DNA from: Flavobacteriaceae bacterium R38
GTDB lineage: Bacteria; Bacteroidota; Bacteroidia; Flavobacteriales; Flavobacteriaceae
DNA: 64,000 bases
Assembly: GCA_009901575.1 (NCBI GenBank)
Contig: WXYP01000003.1
Span: 620,001-684,000 of the forward strand
Direction: 5' to 3'
Position 1 is the stretch's first letter. Each line of letters starts with the position of its first letter. Shown piece after piece: positions 33,980 through 41,374 of this stretch. The notes below the pieces were generated by a model. The model saw nothing but the letters and a program-made list of their open reading frames with translations, searched no databases and was not told the DNA's origin. The position numbers were made by a program, and so were the translations under genes.

Positions 33980-35314
33980 TCAGTTGGTTTTTAGGTTTTT
34001 ATCTGTACGACCATTATCGTACAACCCTTCAATAGCAGTAACTTTATTATTTTTGTTGAGGAAACGAACTCTAAAATAAGAGAGATCACCTACCATAAAT
34101 TCGTTCTCACTTATAGGGGTTAACTCATGCTTTCCTCTATTGGCTCTTTGATAGTATAATTTTCCATTTTCCATTGTGATCTTTCGCTCATCATAAGTTC
34201 CTAAATAAGATTTTAAAATAGGTTTCTTTATAGTTATAGGATTCATTAATGCCTTTTTACTGCTCAACGCCCAATTGTAACTAAATTTTAATTGAGGATC
34301 TGTAGCTTTATTTGCTAGATATTCTAAAGCTTTAAATTCGGCAATTGCTAATGCTTTACCAGCTTCTACTTTTATGTGTGGAACAACTCCGACTCTCTCC
34401 CAATTGGTGTTTGTTATTGGATTAATAGCTCTGCCAGATGGCGTCCAAACCATGAAACCTTCAGCAGCATTTATAGTTCCTCCGGGATGAGCACCACCAC
34501 CGGTAGTTTCGCCAATTAATGTAGCACGTTTCAAGTTTTTTAAATTATATGAGAATTCTTCTGCTGCCGAAAAGGTGTTACTGCTCGTAAGGACATATAT
34601 TTTTGCGTCGGGATTGCGTTTTCCGGGAACATGCGGCAATGTCCAGGTTTGTGTATTTGTATCGGTTGGTCTCCAATAAAAATTATTAAGATGCACACGC
34701 TCAGAACTGTATAAATAACTTGTGATTAACTGGATCATGCTCGGGGAGCCACCACCATTTTGACGAAGATCTATAATAATGACGTCTGTATTACTTAAAA
34801 GATTCATAGCGGCAACAGCTGTTTCACTGGCATATTGTGGATCCATGAAAGCTCTTAAGTCTAAATATCCAATATTACCATCGAGGATTTTAACCTCTTT
34901 AAAACCAAAATTTTGATGTTTCATTTGTTTAACACGACTTTCAATAAATTTAATGCTGTCTTCTGCTGTGTGTACTCTTTGTTCTGCTGCAACTCTATTG
35001 GGATTATATAAAACCCTGAGATGTTTGTCTTGACTAATAGCTTGTAAATCTTTGGTTAATCTTGAAGCAAAAACCTGCGGATCCTTAATAGTTTTATAGG
35101 CTCCTTCTTTAAGATTCTTTTTTAAATCTGAAATCATTTTATCTGCAATTTCCGGAAATACATAATTTGATTTTAGAATATGTTCGATAGAGTCAATTAC
35201 TTTGTTAGTTTGAATTTGTGTTAAATTGACAACCTGATCTTGAGCTTTTACTATTGCTGTAGACGATAGAAGTAAACAGCAGACCATGATCATTGATGAT
35301 TTAATTAGTTTCAT
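33980..35314 (-). CDS. S41-family peptidase (C-terminal-processing/tail-specific type)
   Basis: A 444-residue exported serine peptidase with a signal peptide ending STAIVKAQ. An N-terminal helical cap leads to the S41 core: IGYLDLRAFMDPQ, VIIDLRQNGGGSPSMIQLIT, and the nucleophile region YVLTSSNTFSAAEEFSYNLK with GETTGGGAHPGG after it. No clear PDZ domain is present, as in the Tricorn-core-like/IRBP-like S41 group. It lies 34 bp downstream of a marR gene on the same strand, so it is probably controlled by that regulator. Confidence 0.92.
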   Translation of the reverse strand: MKLIKSSMIMVCCLLLSSTAIVKAQDQVVNLTQIQTNKVIDSIEHILKSNYVFPEIADKMISDLKKNLKEGAYKTIKDPQVFASRLTKDLQAISQDKHLRVLYNPNRVAAEQRVHTAEDSIKFIESRVKQMKHQNFGFKEVKILDGNIGYLDLRAFMDPQYASETAVAAMNLLSNTDVIIIDLRQNGGGSPSMIQLITSYLYSSERVHLNNFYWRPTDTNTQTWTLPHVPGKRNPDAKIYVLTSSNTFSAAEEFSYNLKNLKRATLIGETTGGGAHPGGTINAAEGFMVWTPSGRAINPITNTNWERVGVVPHIKVEAGKALAIAEFKALEYLANKATDPQLKFSYNWALSSKKALMNPITIKKPILKSYLGTYDERKITMENGKLYYQRANRGKHELTPISENEFMVGDLSYFRVRFLNKNNKVTAIEGLYDNGRTDKNLKTN

Positions 35315-35348
35315 TTTTTTATATAATGATTAATGAATGATGTTCATG

Positions 35349-35783
35349 TTAAGTACAGTTTGATTTTATTTTTTTTAAAATGATTTCTAATTGTGTAATT
35401 TCTTCTTCAGATAAACCTTTGAGCGCATGTTGTCTATTATTTGCAATGACAGGAGTTAAGATTTTTAAAACCTGCTTGCCTTTAGTTGTAATTTTTATAT
35501 TGAAGCGCCTTCTGTTAGTTTCATTTATAGATCTTTTTAAATAGTTCTTCTTTTCCATTAAGTCTAACATTCGAGTCATAGAAGCACTATCTTTAAAGGC
35601 CATTGCTGCAATTTCTTTTTGAGTTTTATCCGGATATTTATTAAGAAATGCTAAAATCATTCCCTGATCAATAGTCATGTCGTTTACTTCATTAGAAAGC
35701 TTCTTTTGTGAATATTTTCGATATTCTTTTATTGTAGACTCAATGGTGTAAAAAATAGTCTCAGAAGAAATTTTTATATCCAT
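35349..35783 (-). CDS. MarR-family transcriptional regulator
   Basis: A 144-residue winged-helix regulator. The central HTH is QKEIAAMAFKDSASMTRMLD, with the wing LKRSINETNRRRFNIKITTK and the C-terminal dimer helix LEIILKKIKSN. ATG 35783 is selected because upstream in-frame codons overlap its own promoter. A 20-bp palindrome lies in the promoter spacer, so autorepression is likely. The S41 peptidase follows in the same unit. Confidence 0.9.
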   Translation of the reverse strand: MDIKISSETIFYTIESTIKEYRKYSQKKLSNEVNDMTIDQGMILAFLNKYPDKTQKEIAAMAFKDSASMTRMLDLMEKKNYLKRSINETNRRRFNIKITTKGKQVLKILTPVIANNRQHALKGLSEEEITQLEIILKKIKSNCT

Positions 35784-35800
35784 AATTTTATTAATTGATA

Positions 35801-35832
35801 CAAAAATAATTGATATATCAATTATAAACAAA
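35801..35832 (-). promoter_or_regulatory. marR promoter with palindromic operator in the spacer
   Basis: Minus strand: TTTG (35832-35829), a 20-bp spacer, TATTTTTG (35808-35801). A perfect 20-bp palindrome, ATAATTGATATATCAATTAT (35806-35825), fills the spacer; an extra half-site AATTGATA is at 35793-35800. This layout fits repression by the MarR protein encoded downstream. Confidence 0.65.
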
Positions 35833-35931
35833 TAATTCTTTTTTCAAACTTACATCAATGGGAATTAAAGAGTGTCAGTAGTATTTAAACTTATTTTTCG
35901 TATACCTATTAACTCTAAAATAAAGGTATTA

Positions 35932-36345
35932 TTAATGTGGTAATTTGTCTTTTAGTAACCCGTATACATAGGTTCCTAAAATTGATGCTAAAATTACGAT
36001 GAGAATAGGCATGAAACCTGCTCCAAAAAGCACAAACATTGGCCCGGGACATGCCCCTGCTAATGCCCAACCTAAACCAAAGATGATTCCTCCAAAAATG
36101 TATTGTTTAAAACCTTCATTTTTAGGAGTAATCTTAATTTCTTCACCAAATATAGACTTGACTTTTCTTCTTTTTATAACCTTTATGGTTAAGATTCCTA
36201 ATGCAACGGCAGAACCAATGATACCATACATATGAAAAGATCCAAATTGAAACATTTCATAAATTCGGAACCAAGAAGCTGCTTCAGATTTAAATAAGAC
36301 TATTCCAAAAATTACTCCGATGAGTACATAAATAATTGATTTCAT
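35932..36345 (-). CDS. YeeE/YedE (DUF6691-type) half-transporter, second subunit
   Basis: A 137-residue membrane protein with four spans, homologous to half of the sulfur-compound transporter YeeE/YedE. The conserved motif GWALAGACPGPMFVLFG includes the functional Cys that binds thiosulfate in YeeE. It is encoded 4 bp after the other half, so the two probably form a heteromeric channel for thiosulfate or a related sulfur compound. Last gene of the sulfur operon. Confidence 0.85.
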   Translation of the reverse strand: MKSIIYVLIGVIFGIVLFKSEAASWFRIYEMFQFGSFHMYGIIGSAVALGILTIKVIKRRKVKSIFGEEIKITPKNEGFKQYIFGGIIFGLGWALAGACPGPMFVLFGAGFMPILIVILASILGTYVYGLLKDKLPH

Positions 36346-36349
36346 ATTT

Positions 36350-36907
36350 TTAAAAAATTAGTGGAAATATTAGATGTACCATAATTAGACCCCCTGTAAA
36401 AAATCCAATTACAGCAATTAATGATGGTTTTTGTAAATTACTTAAACCAGATATGGCATGACCAGAAGTACACCCTCCGGCATACCTGGCTCCAAAGCCT
36501 ACTAAAAAACCTCCGATAATTAATAGTAGGAGCGACTTATAATCTCTGAATGCATGATTTTCAAATAGTTGAGCAGGCATATAGTTGTTTCCTGCATCTG
36601 CAAAACCCATAGCATTAAGTTTGGAGACGACACTTGGATTTAACTTTACAGAGGTATCATTTGAAAGAAAATTAAGAGCAATATAGCCACCTATCACTAT
36701 GCCAAAAATAACCAATAAATTCCATCTTTGTGATTTCCAATCAAATTGAAAAAATTTTGAAGTTTTTCCTGCACCGCAAATAGTACAGATCGTTCTGAGA
36801 TTTGAAGACATTCCAAATCTTTTACCTACTATCAATAATAAAAACATAATAAAGGTAATCATAGGACCTGAAATATACCAAGGCCAAGGTTCATAAATGA
36901 AATTCAT
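36350..36907 (-). CDS. YeeE/YedE-family half-transporter, first subunit
   Basis: A 185-residue membrane protein with about five spans. The hallmark GARYAGGCTSGHAISGL contains the conserved Cys of the YeeE/YedE family. An additional loop with CTICGAG (residues ~40-47) has two cysteines. It lies 6 bp downstream of the MBL-rhodanese gene and 4 bp before its partner. It presumably imports or exports thiosulfate or persulfide-derived sulfur in the inner membrane (family-based inference). Confidence 0.87.
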   Translation of the reverse strand: MNFIYEPWPWYISGPMITFIMFLLLIVGKRFGMSSNLRTICTICGAGKTSKFFQFDWKSQRWNLLVIFGIVIGGYIALNFLSNDTSVKLNPSVVSKLNAMGFADAGNNYMPAQLFENHAFRDYKSLLLLIIGGFLVGFGARYAGGCTSGHAISGLSNLQKPSLIAVIGFFTGGLIMVHLIFPLIF

Positions 36908-36913
36908 ATTTTT

Positions 36914-38329
36914 TTAATTTAATTTTGTTGGACAACTATAATCTGTTGTCTTTATGCCAAGTGTTTTCATAGCTGCGTATCCTCCCTGGATATCTACAAG
37001 GTTATGAATTCCTCTACTTTTTAGAATAGAAGCAGCAATCATACTTCTATATCCACCTGCACAGTGAACATAAAAAAAATCTTTATCCGGAAACTCAGAA
37101 AAATGATCATTTATAAAATCTAAAGGCGTACTATGAGCTCCTTTCATATGTTCAGCAGAGTATTCTCCTGGTTTTCTAACATCAAACACTATCTTATTTG
37201 GCTCTAAATCTAATACTTTTTTAAATTGAGATGCAGGTATAGAATTTACAATATCATATTCCCTGGCTGATTTTTTCCAGGCTTCAAATCCGCCTTTTAA
37301 GTATCCAATAGTTTGATCAAAACCTACTCGTGACAACCTGGTAATTGTTTCCTCTTCACGCCCTTCCGGAGCGACTATAAGAATATTTTGCTTCACATCA
37401 CCCACAAGGGCTCCCACCCATGGCGCGAAACTTCCATCGAGTCCTATAAAAATAGAACGAGGAATATGACCTTTAGCAAAATCGCTTTGATGTCTCACAT
37501 CGAGTACCAACGCATCTGTTTCATTGGCTGCAACTTCAAATTCTTCTGTTGAGAATGCATGCGTGCCTCGTTTTATAACTTCCTGTACATCTTCATAACC
37601 TTCCTTATTCATTTTGACGTTTAAAGGGAAATACTGCGGTGGGGGTAATAACCCATCTGTCACTTCTTTGACAAACTCTTCCTTGCTCATATCGGCACGA
37701 AGGGCATAATTGTTTTGCTTTTGACCTCCAATAGTGCCTACTGTTTCTTTACTAAGATTTTTACCACAAGCTGAGCCGGCACCGTGAGCTGGATACACGA
37801 TAACATTGTCTGCGAGTGTCATTATTTTTAAACGTAAACTATCATATAAAATACCTGCTAGTTCTTCCTGAGTCATTGCAGCGGCTTTCTGGGCAAGATC
37901 GGGCCTTCCAACATCTCCGAGAAATAATGTATCTCCACTAAAGATAGCGTGATCTTCTCCATTTTCGTCTCTTAGTAAATATGTAGTGCTTTCCATCGTA
38001 TGTCCGGGAGTATGCAACACGACAATAGTAATATCTCCTAATTTAAATTCTTGACCATCTTTTGCAACAATAGCATCAAATAAGGTTTCTGCATTAGGGC
38101 CATATACAATAGACGCCCCTGTTTTATTAGAAAGCGTGACATGCCCACTTACAAAATCTGCATGAAAGTGTGTTTCAAATATATATTTAATATTAGCATT
38201 ATCTGCTTTTGCTTTGTCAATGTATGGCTGTACTTCCCTTAACGGATCAATAATTGCTGCTTCACCATTACTCTCAATATAATAAGCACCTTGCGCTAAG
38301 CATCCGGTATAAATTTGTTCAATATTCAT
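36914..38329 (-). CDS. MBL-fold / double rhodanese protein (persulfide dioxygenase-like)
   Basis: A 471-residue cytoplasmic fusion. Residues 1-~250 are an ETHE1-type metallo-beta-lactamase domain with THFHADFVSGH (metal HxHxD), VLHTPGHTMES and AIFSGDTLFLGDVGRPDL. Two rhodanese domains follow. The first (VLDVRHQSDFAKGHIP...LIVAPEGREEE) has no Cys in its active loop; the second (FDVRKPGEYSAEHMKGAHS...FYVHCAGGYRSMIA) has the active Cys. Known relatives oxidise glutathione persulfide to sulfite and transfer sulfane sulfur. The start is ATG 38329 (MNIEQIYTGCLAQGAYY); the frame extends to 38359. First gene of the YeeE operon, under a GTAAC-N4-GTTAC box. Confidence 0.92.
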   Translation of the reverse strand: MNIEQIYTGCLAQGAYYIESNGEAAIIDPLREVQPYIDKAKADNANIKYIFETHFHADFVSGHVTLSNKTGASIVYGPNAETLFDAIVAKDGQEFKLGDITIVVLHTPGHTMESTTYLLRDENGEDHAIFSGDTLFLGDVGRPDLAQKAAAMTQEELAGILYDSLRLKIMTLADNVIVYPAHGAGSACGKNLSKETVGTIGGQKQNNYALRADMSKEEFVKEVTDGLLPPPQYFPLNVKMNKEGYEDVQEVIKRGTHAFSTEEFEVAANETDALVLDVRHQSDFAKGHIPRSIFIGLDGSFAPWVGALVGDVKQNILIVAPEGREEETITRLSRVGFDQTIGYLKGGFEAWKKSAREYDIVNSIPASQFKKVLDLEPNKIVFDVRKPGEYSAEHMKGAHSTPLDFINDHFSEFPDKDFFYVHCAGGYRSMIAASILKSRGIHNLVDIQGGYAAMKTLGIKTTDYSCPTKLN

Positions 38330-38378
38330 AATTTGTTTTTTAACATATAAATTTCTCAAAAGATTTAAAACTGTAAGG

Positions 38379-38422
38379 CTAAATTAAGACAGTATAATAT
38401 CATAGGCTGTAACACTAGTTAC
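38379..38422 (-). promoter_or_regulatory. GTAAC-N4-GTTAC box plus -7 element of the persulfide operon
   Basis: GTAAC-ACTA-GTTAC (38409-38422; one more T/A pair extends it) is centred exactly 33 bp from TAATTTAG (minus strand, 38386-38379; one mismatch to TANNTTTG). The start codon lies about 50 bp further on. Confidence 0.65.
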
Positions 38423-38432
38423 ATATCATTGA

Positions 38433-39257
38433 TTATTTCCCTGCTAAAAATTCCATGTAAAAAATGAAACCAGACATTACGAAAATAAAATAACCAAACC
38501 CTTTTTTTAATTTGTCCCCGTTTATAAAATTACTGAGATAAATTCCAATAACTATTCCTAATAATGATAGCCCTGTAAATCGGATAAGAAATCCCCAGTC
38601 AATAGATACTGTTAATGCGTCACCTAAGAAAAAACCGAGTAATGATTTAAATGAAATGATCACAAGGGAAGTTCCTACTGCAACTTTCATCTTTACATTT
38701 GCCAAAATGACTAGTGCTGGAATAATTAAAAACCCACCACCTGCACCTACCAAACCTGTTACACCTCCTACAATTAACCCTTCTATGAGGATAAGTGTAT
38801 AGTTGTATTTTACTTGTTGTATACTGGTACTAGCCATTTTCTCTTTCTTTTCTCTAAGCATAGAAAAAGCAGCCGGAAGCATTAAAATAGCAAACAGGCC
38901 AAACATTGCCATTCTTCGGGTGAATTCAAAATCGTTAATTGTAAATAAAATATTGGGCAAGGCTGGTACTACATAATGCCTCACAACAGATACCCCTATG
39001 ATAGCCGGAATACCAAATACGATAGCTGTTCTCCAATCTACATAACCTCTAAAATGCTGCCTAAGACCACCTATTAGAGCACTTATCCCTACTATAAATA
39101 GCGAATAAGCTGTAGCAATTTTTTCATCGATAGCAAATAAATAGGCAAGGACTGGGACGGCAAGAATTGAGCCTCCTCCTCCAATAAGACCTAATGATAT
39201 TCCTATTAAGAGTGCACCGCCGTATCCAATTATTTGTAGGGAATCCATATAAGACAC
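38433..39257 (-). CDS. TSUP-family transporter (TauE/SafE type)
   Basis: A 274-residue inner-membrane protein with about eight spans of the sulfite/organosulfonate exporter family. Inverted halves each carry the GxxGGGG(S/F) signature: GLIGGGGSILAVPVLAYLF near the N-terminus and GLVGAGGGFLIIPALVIL in the second half. In this setting it likely exports sulfite produced by the persulfide dioxygenase (inference). It has its own GTAAC-N4-GTTAC promoter and short leader. Confidence 0.9.
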   Translation of the reverse strand: MSYMDSLQIIGYGGALLIGISLGLIGGGGSILAVPVLAYLFAIDEKIATAYSLFIVGISALIGGLRQHFRGYVDWRTAIVFGIPAIIGVSVVRHYVVPALPNILFTINDFEFTRRMAMFGLFAILMLPAAFSMLREKKEKMASTSIQQVKYNYTLILIEGLIVGGVTGLVGAGGGFLIIPALVILANVKMKVAVGTSLVIISFKSLLGFFLGDALTVSIDWGFLIRFTGLSLLGIVIGIYLSNFINGDKLKKGFGYFIFVMSGFIFYMEFLAGK

Positions 39258-39272
39258 GTTAAATTATAGCGA

Positions 39273-39316
39273 CAAATTTAAAGGGAGGCCTTAAGGTATA
39301 CAGTAACAATAGTTAC
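39273..39316 (-). promoter_or_regulatory. GTAAC-N4-GTTAC box plus -7 element of the TSUP gene
   Basis: GTAAC-AATA-GTTAC (39303-39316), overlapping the last codons of the upstream regulator gene, is centred exactly 33 bp from TAAATTTG (minus strand, 39280-39273; perfect TANNTTTG). The -7 element ends 15 bp before the start codon, so the leader is short. Confidence 0.7.
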
Positions 39317-39945
39317 AGATCAATAACTTTAATACTATTTCTGTTTAGTTGAACAATGCCTCTATTCTCCAATGTTTTGAGTAATCGAGAAATAACCACT
39401 CGGGAAGTATGTAATTCATAAGCAATTTCCTGATGTGTACTGTTAATAATATCATCTCCGTTAACTTTGGCTTTATCTCTTAAATATTCCAATAAGCGTT
39501 CGTCCATCTTCATAAAAGCAATTTTATCGACAGTCTCTAATAGCTCTTTTAATCGAGTATGATAACTTTCAAATACAAAATCACGCCAAGATTTATATTT
39601 AGCGGTCCAGGTTTCCATTTTTTCAATGGGAATCATTATGAGTTTAGTATGTGTTTCGGCAATGGCACGTATCTCACTAAGAGTTTCACCCATACAACAG
39701 GTAAGTGTCATTGCACAGGTATCTCCGGTCTCTAAAAAATAAAGTAATAGTTCGTCTCCATCTTTATCCTCTCTTAATATTTTAATTACCCCTGTGAGTA
39801 AAAGAGGCATGGACCTTACTATTTGACCTATTTCTATTAATTTGAAATTCTCCGGAACTTCTTTAACAACTCCAACACGTGCAATTTCATCTAAAAGATC
39901 AGGTTCAAAAACATGACCGTAATTATTTTCAAGCTCCTGAATCAT
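39313..39945 (-). CDS. Crp/Fnr-family regulator of the sulfur genes (candidate)
   Basis: A 210-residue Crp/Fnr-type protein: effector beta-roll (residues ~25-120), dimer helix, and HTH STHQEIAYELHTSRVVISRL. The only cysteines are C77, C83 and C84 (CAMTLTCC) in the beta-roll; a thiol/persulfide sensor is therefore a reasonable hypothesis. It lacks the N-terminal CxxC of the Fnr-like protein at 15181. Its gene overlaps DUF983 by 17 bp, and three identical-type dyads surround it at the promoters of DUF983-crp, TSUP and the persulfide operon. Assignment of those dyads to this protein is inference. Confidence 0.9.
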   Translation of the reverse strand: MIQELENNYGHVFEPDLLDEIARVGVVKEVPENFKLIEIGQIVRSMPLLLTGVIKILREDKDGDELLLYFLETGDTCAMTLTCCMGETLSEIRAIAETHTKLIMIPIEKMETWTAKYKSWRDFVFESYHTRLKELLETVDKIAFMKMDERLLEYLRDKAKVNGDDIINSTHQEIAYELHTSRVVISRLLKTLENRGIVQLNRNSIKVIDL

Positions 39946-40339
39946 TGGATTTTGATTTGTGTTTTTGTACTAGTGATTTATCATACTTTAAAAAAAAATG
40001 CGCCCAAATAGATTTTGAAACAGCTCCAATATAAGGTGTTAGTATAAATAAAGTAATTGTAATGCTTATGAGAATAGCTGTAGGTCCTAATTTAAGGTTC
40101 ATTATCAACGTTAAAACGTATACTGTTACAGCGATTGCTACACCAACAGCGTAAGAAACGTACATTGATCCTGTAAAAAAACTAGGTTCAATAGCATACT
40201 TGAGATTGCATTGAGAACATTTTTGTTTAACCTTATTAAAATTGGATAAATGATATGGATGTCTCTCTAATAAATTACCTTCTCTACATCTTGGACATTT
40301 TAAAAATAGGACACTATATAAGTATGAGTTTCTAAACAT
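39929..40339 (-). CDS. DUF983-family zinc-ribbon membrane protein
   Basis: A 136-residue protein with an N-terminal double CxxC zinc-ribbon (KCPRCREGNLL and KCSQCNLKY) and two membrane helices (YVSYAVGVAIAVTVYVLTLI; LGPTAILISITITLFILTPY). The function of DUF983 is unknown. It overlaps the regulator gene by 17 bp and is driven by a GTAAC-N4-GTTAC promoter whose -7 box lies only 5 bp before the ATG, so the transcript may be nearly leaderless. Cotranscribed with the sulfur regulator. Confidence 0.87.
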   Translation of the reverse strand: MFRNSYLYSVLFLKCPRCREGNLLERHPYHLSNFNKVKQKCSQCNLKYAIEPSFFTGSMYVSYAVGVAIAVTVYVLTLIMNLKLGPTAILISITITLFILTPYIGAVSKSIWAHFFLKYDKSLVQKHKSKSNDSGA

Positions 40340-40343
40340 GGTA

Positions 40344-40387
40344 CAAAAATAATTAAGGGGTCTAAATTATTTAGTAACATATGTTAC
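40344..40387 (-). promoter_or_regulatory. GTAAC-N4-GTTAC box plus -7 element of DUF983-crp
   Basis: GTAAC-ATAT-GTTAC (40374-40387) is centred exactly 33 bp from TATTTTTG (minus strand, 40351-40344). No -7 element is present at the matching place on the plus strand, so the divergent 40433 gene is probably not controlled by this box. Confidence 0.7.
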
Positions 40388-40432
40388 CTACAAGAAGATG
40401 ATTTTGTTTTTTCTTATTTCAAGGGCATCAAT

Positions 40433-40771
40433 ATGGAAGGTCAGAAACTGGTAGCTAGAAGAATTAATACGGTTACGCGAAATTTGAATCACCGCTTAGA
40501 AATAGTAACAGAAGGTTTAGAGATTGAGAAAAAAATATTAGATGGAAAAATAGAAGTAACAGATTATGATAAACGATTCTACACACATGAAATAAGGGAA
40601 TTTGAAAGATATAAAAATTTAGGCTTTGAAAATGATCATTTTTCTAATATTCCAGATGAAGTGTGGGATAATGCCCATGCAGCTACTTTAGAAGATTATA
40701 AAATATTTGAAAAAATAACACTCAATGATAAAAGTGTATATTCACTATATCATCCAGAAGTACAATTTTAA
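40433..40771 (+). CDS. Polymorphic-toxin C-terminal-like small protein (orphan module)
   Basis: A 112-residue protein with no signal peptide. Its second half has the arrangement seen at the extreme C-terminus of many polymorphic toxins: a helix FYTHEIREFERYKNLGFEND, then DEVWDNAHAATLEDYKIFEK and a terminal SLYHPEVQ. It lacks any Rhs, PAAR or other delivery domain. The three following small genes could be immunity or partner genes. It may therefore be an orphan toxin cassette or a displaced fragment; catalytic type is unknown. The frame is open further upstream without an ATG. Confidence 0.5.
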   Translation: MEGQKLVARRINTVTRNLNHRLEIVTEGLEIEKKILDGKIEVTDYDKRFYTHEIREFERYKNLGFENDHFSNIPDEVWDNAHAATLEDYKIFEKITLNDKSVYSLYHPEVQF

Positions 40772-40779
40772 AAAATACA

Positions 40780-41016
40780 ATGATGAATTACGAAATAGAG
40801 TTATTAAAATTAATTAAAAATGATCAACCTATAGGTAGGTCGAAACTTGATAGAGCTTTTTATGATTTAAGAGAATCTGATCCTAAAATTGATAATGATG
40901 AAATATTTAGTACTAGTTGGGTTTCAATCCTTTCTAGTCTAAAAGAACAAGGATTAGTGGTTCAAAGTAATCAAGGATATATTTTAACAGAAAAAGGATT
41001 ATCATTTCTCAAATAG
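40780..41016 (+). CDS. Small winged-helix-like protein
   Basis: A 78-residue protein whose C-terminal half, TSWVSILSSLKEQGLVVQSN then GYILTEKGLSFL, reads like a winged helix (recognition helix, hairpin wing). The role is unknown; within a toxin-like cassette it could be an immunity protein or a repressor. It begins 8 bp after the toxin-like gene, and its stop codon abuts the next start, so the genes form one transcript. ATG 40780 is followed directly by a second ATG at 40783. Confidence 0.55.
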   Translation: MMNYEIELLKLIKNDQPIGRSKLDRAFYDLRESDPKIDNDEIFSTSWVSILSSLKEQGLVVQSNQGYILTEKGLSFLK

Positions 41017-41343
41017 ATGAATTTTACTGAAGAATACGCTTTACAAATAGGCAAAAAAGTGTTAAAGGATACAGAACTTTGGGATACTGATGTTGGAGCT
41101 CCAAGTGTTAGATTTGATGATGGTAAATATTTACATATAGGTGAAAATACTTGGCTAGTAAGTTTTCCGTACGGTGCTGAGGATTTTGGCAGAGATGATA
41201 ATGGTAAAAGTAGAGCAAGTATGCATGTTACCATTTTTGATGATGATGGTATAGCTACTAGTGTATCTTATCGAAATGGTAATGTTAGATTAGATTATGA
41301 TAAAGAAAATGATAAATATTCTATAAAAGAACAAAGGCCATAA
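41017..41343 (+). CDS. Hypothetical immunity-like protein, 108 aa
   Basis: A beta-rich, acidic 108-residue soluble protein (GAPSVRFDDGKYLHIGENTW, then ASMHVTIFDDDGIATSVSYR). I do not recognise a named family; the small acidic character and position directly behind a toxin-like gene resemble immunity proteins. Its start follows the previous stop with no gap. Its 3' end is nearly duplicated downstream at 41717-41750. Confidence 0.5.
   Translation: MNFTEEYALQIGKKVLKDTELWDTDVGAPSVRFDDGKYLHIGENTWLVSFPYGAEDFGRDDNGKSRASMHVTIFDDDGIATSVSYRNGNVRLDYDKENDKYSIKEQRP
41295..41328 (+). repeat. 34-bp direct repeat, copy 1 (inside the 41017 gene)
   Basis: Starts ttatgataaagaaaatgata; matches copy 2 at 41717-41750 at 33 of 34 positions. 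It encodes part of the C-terminus of the 108-residue protein. Confidence 0.85.
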
Positions 41344-41374
41344 GAATTTAAAATACTTTTAAAAGTTAGAAATC

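Noticed and set aside
40388-40432. The GTAAC box as promoter for the plus-strand 40433 gene
   Set aside because: At 33 bp on the plus side the sequence is TTTCTTAT, which does not fit TANNTTTG.
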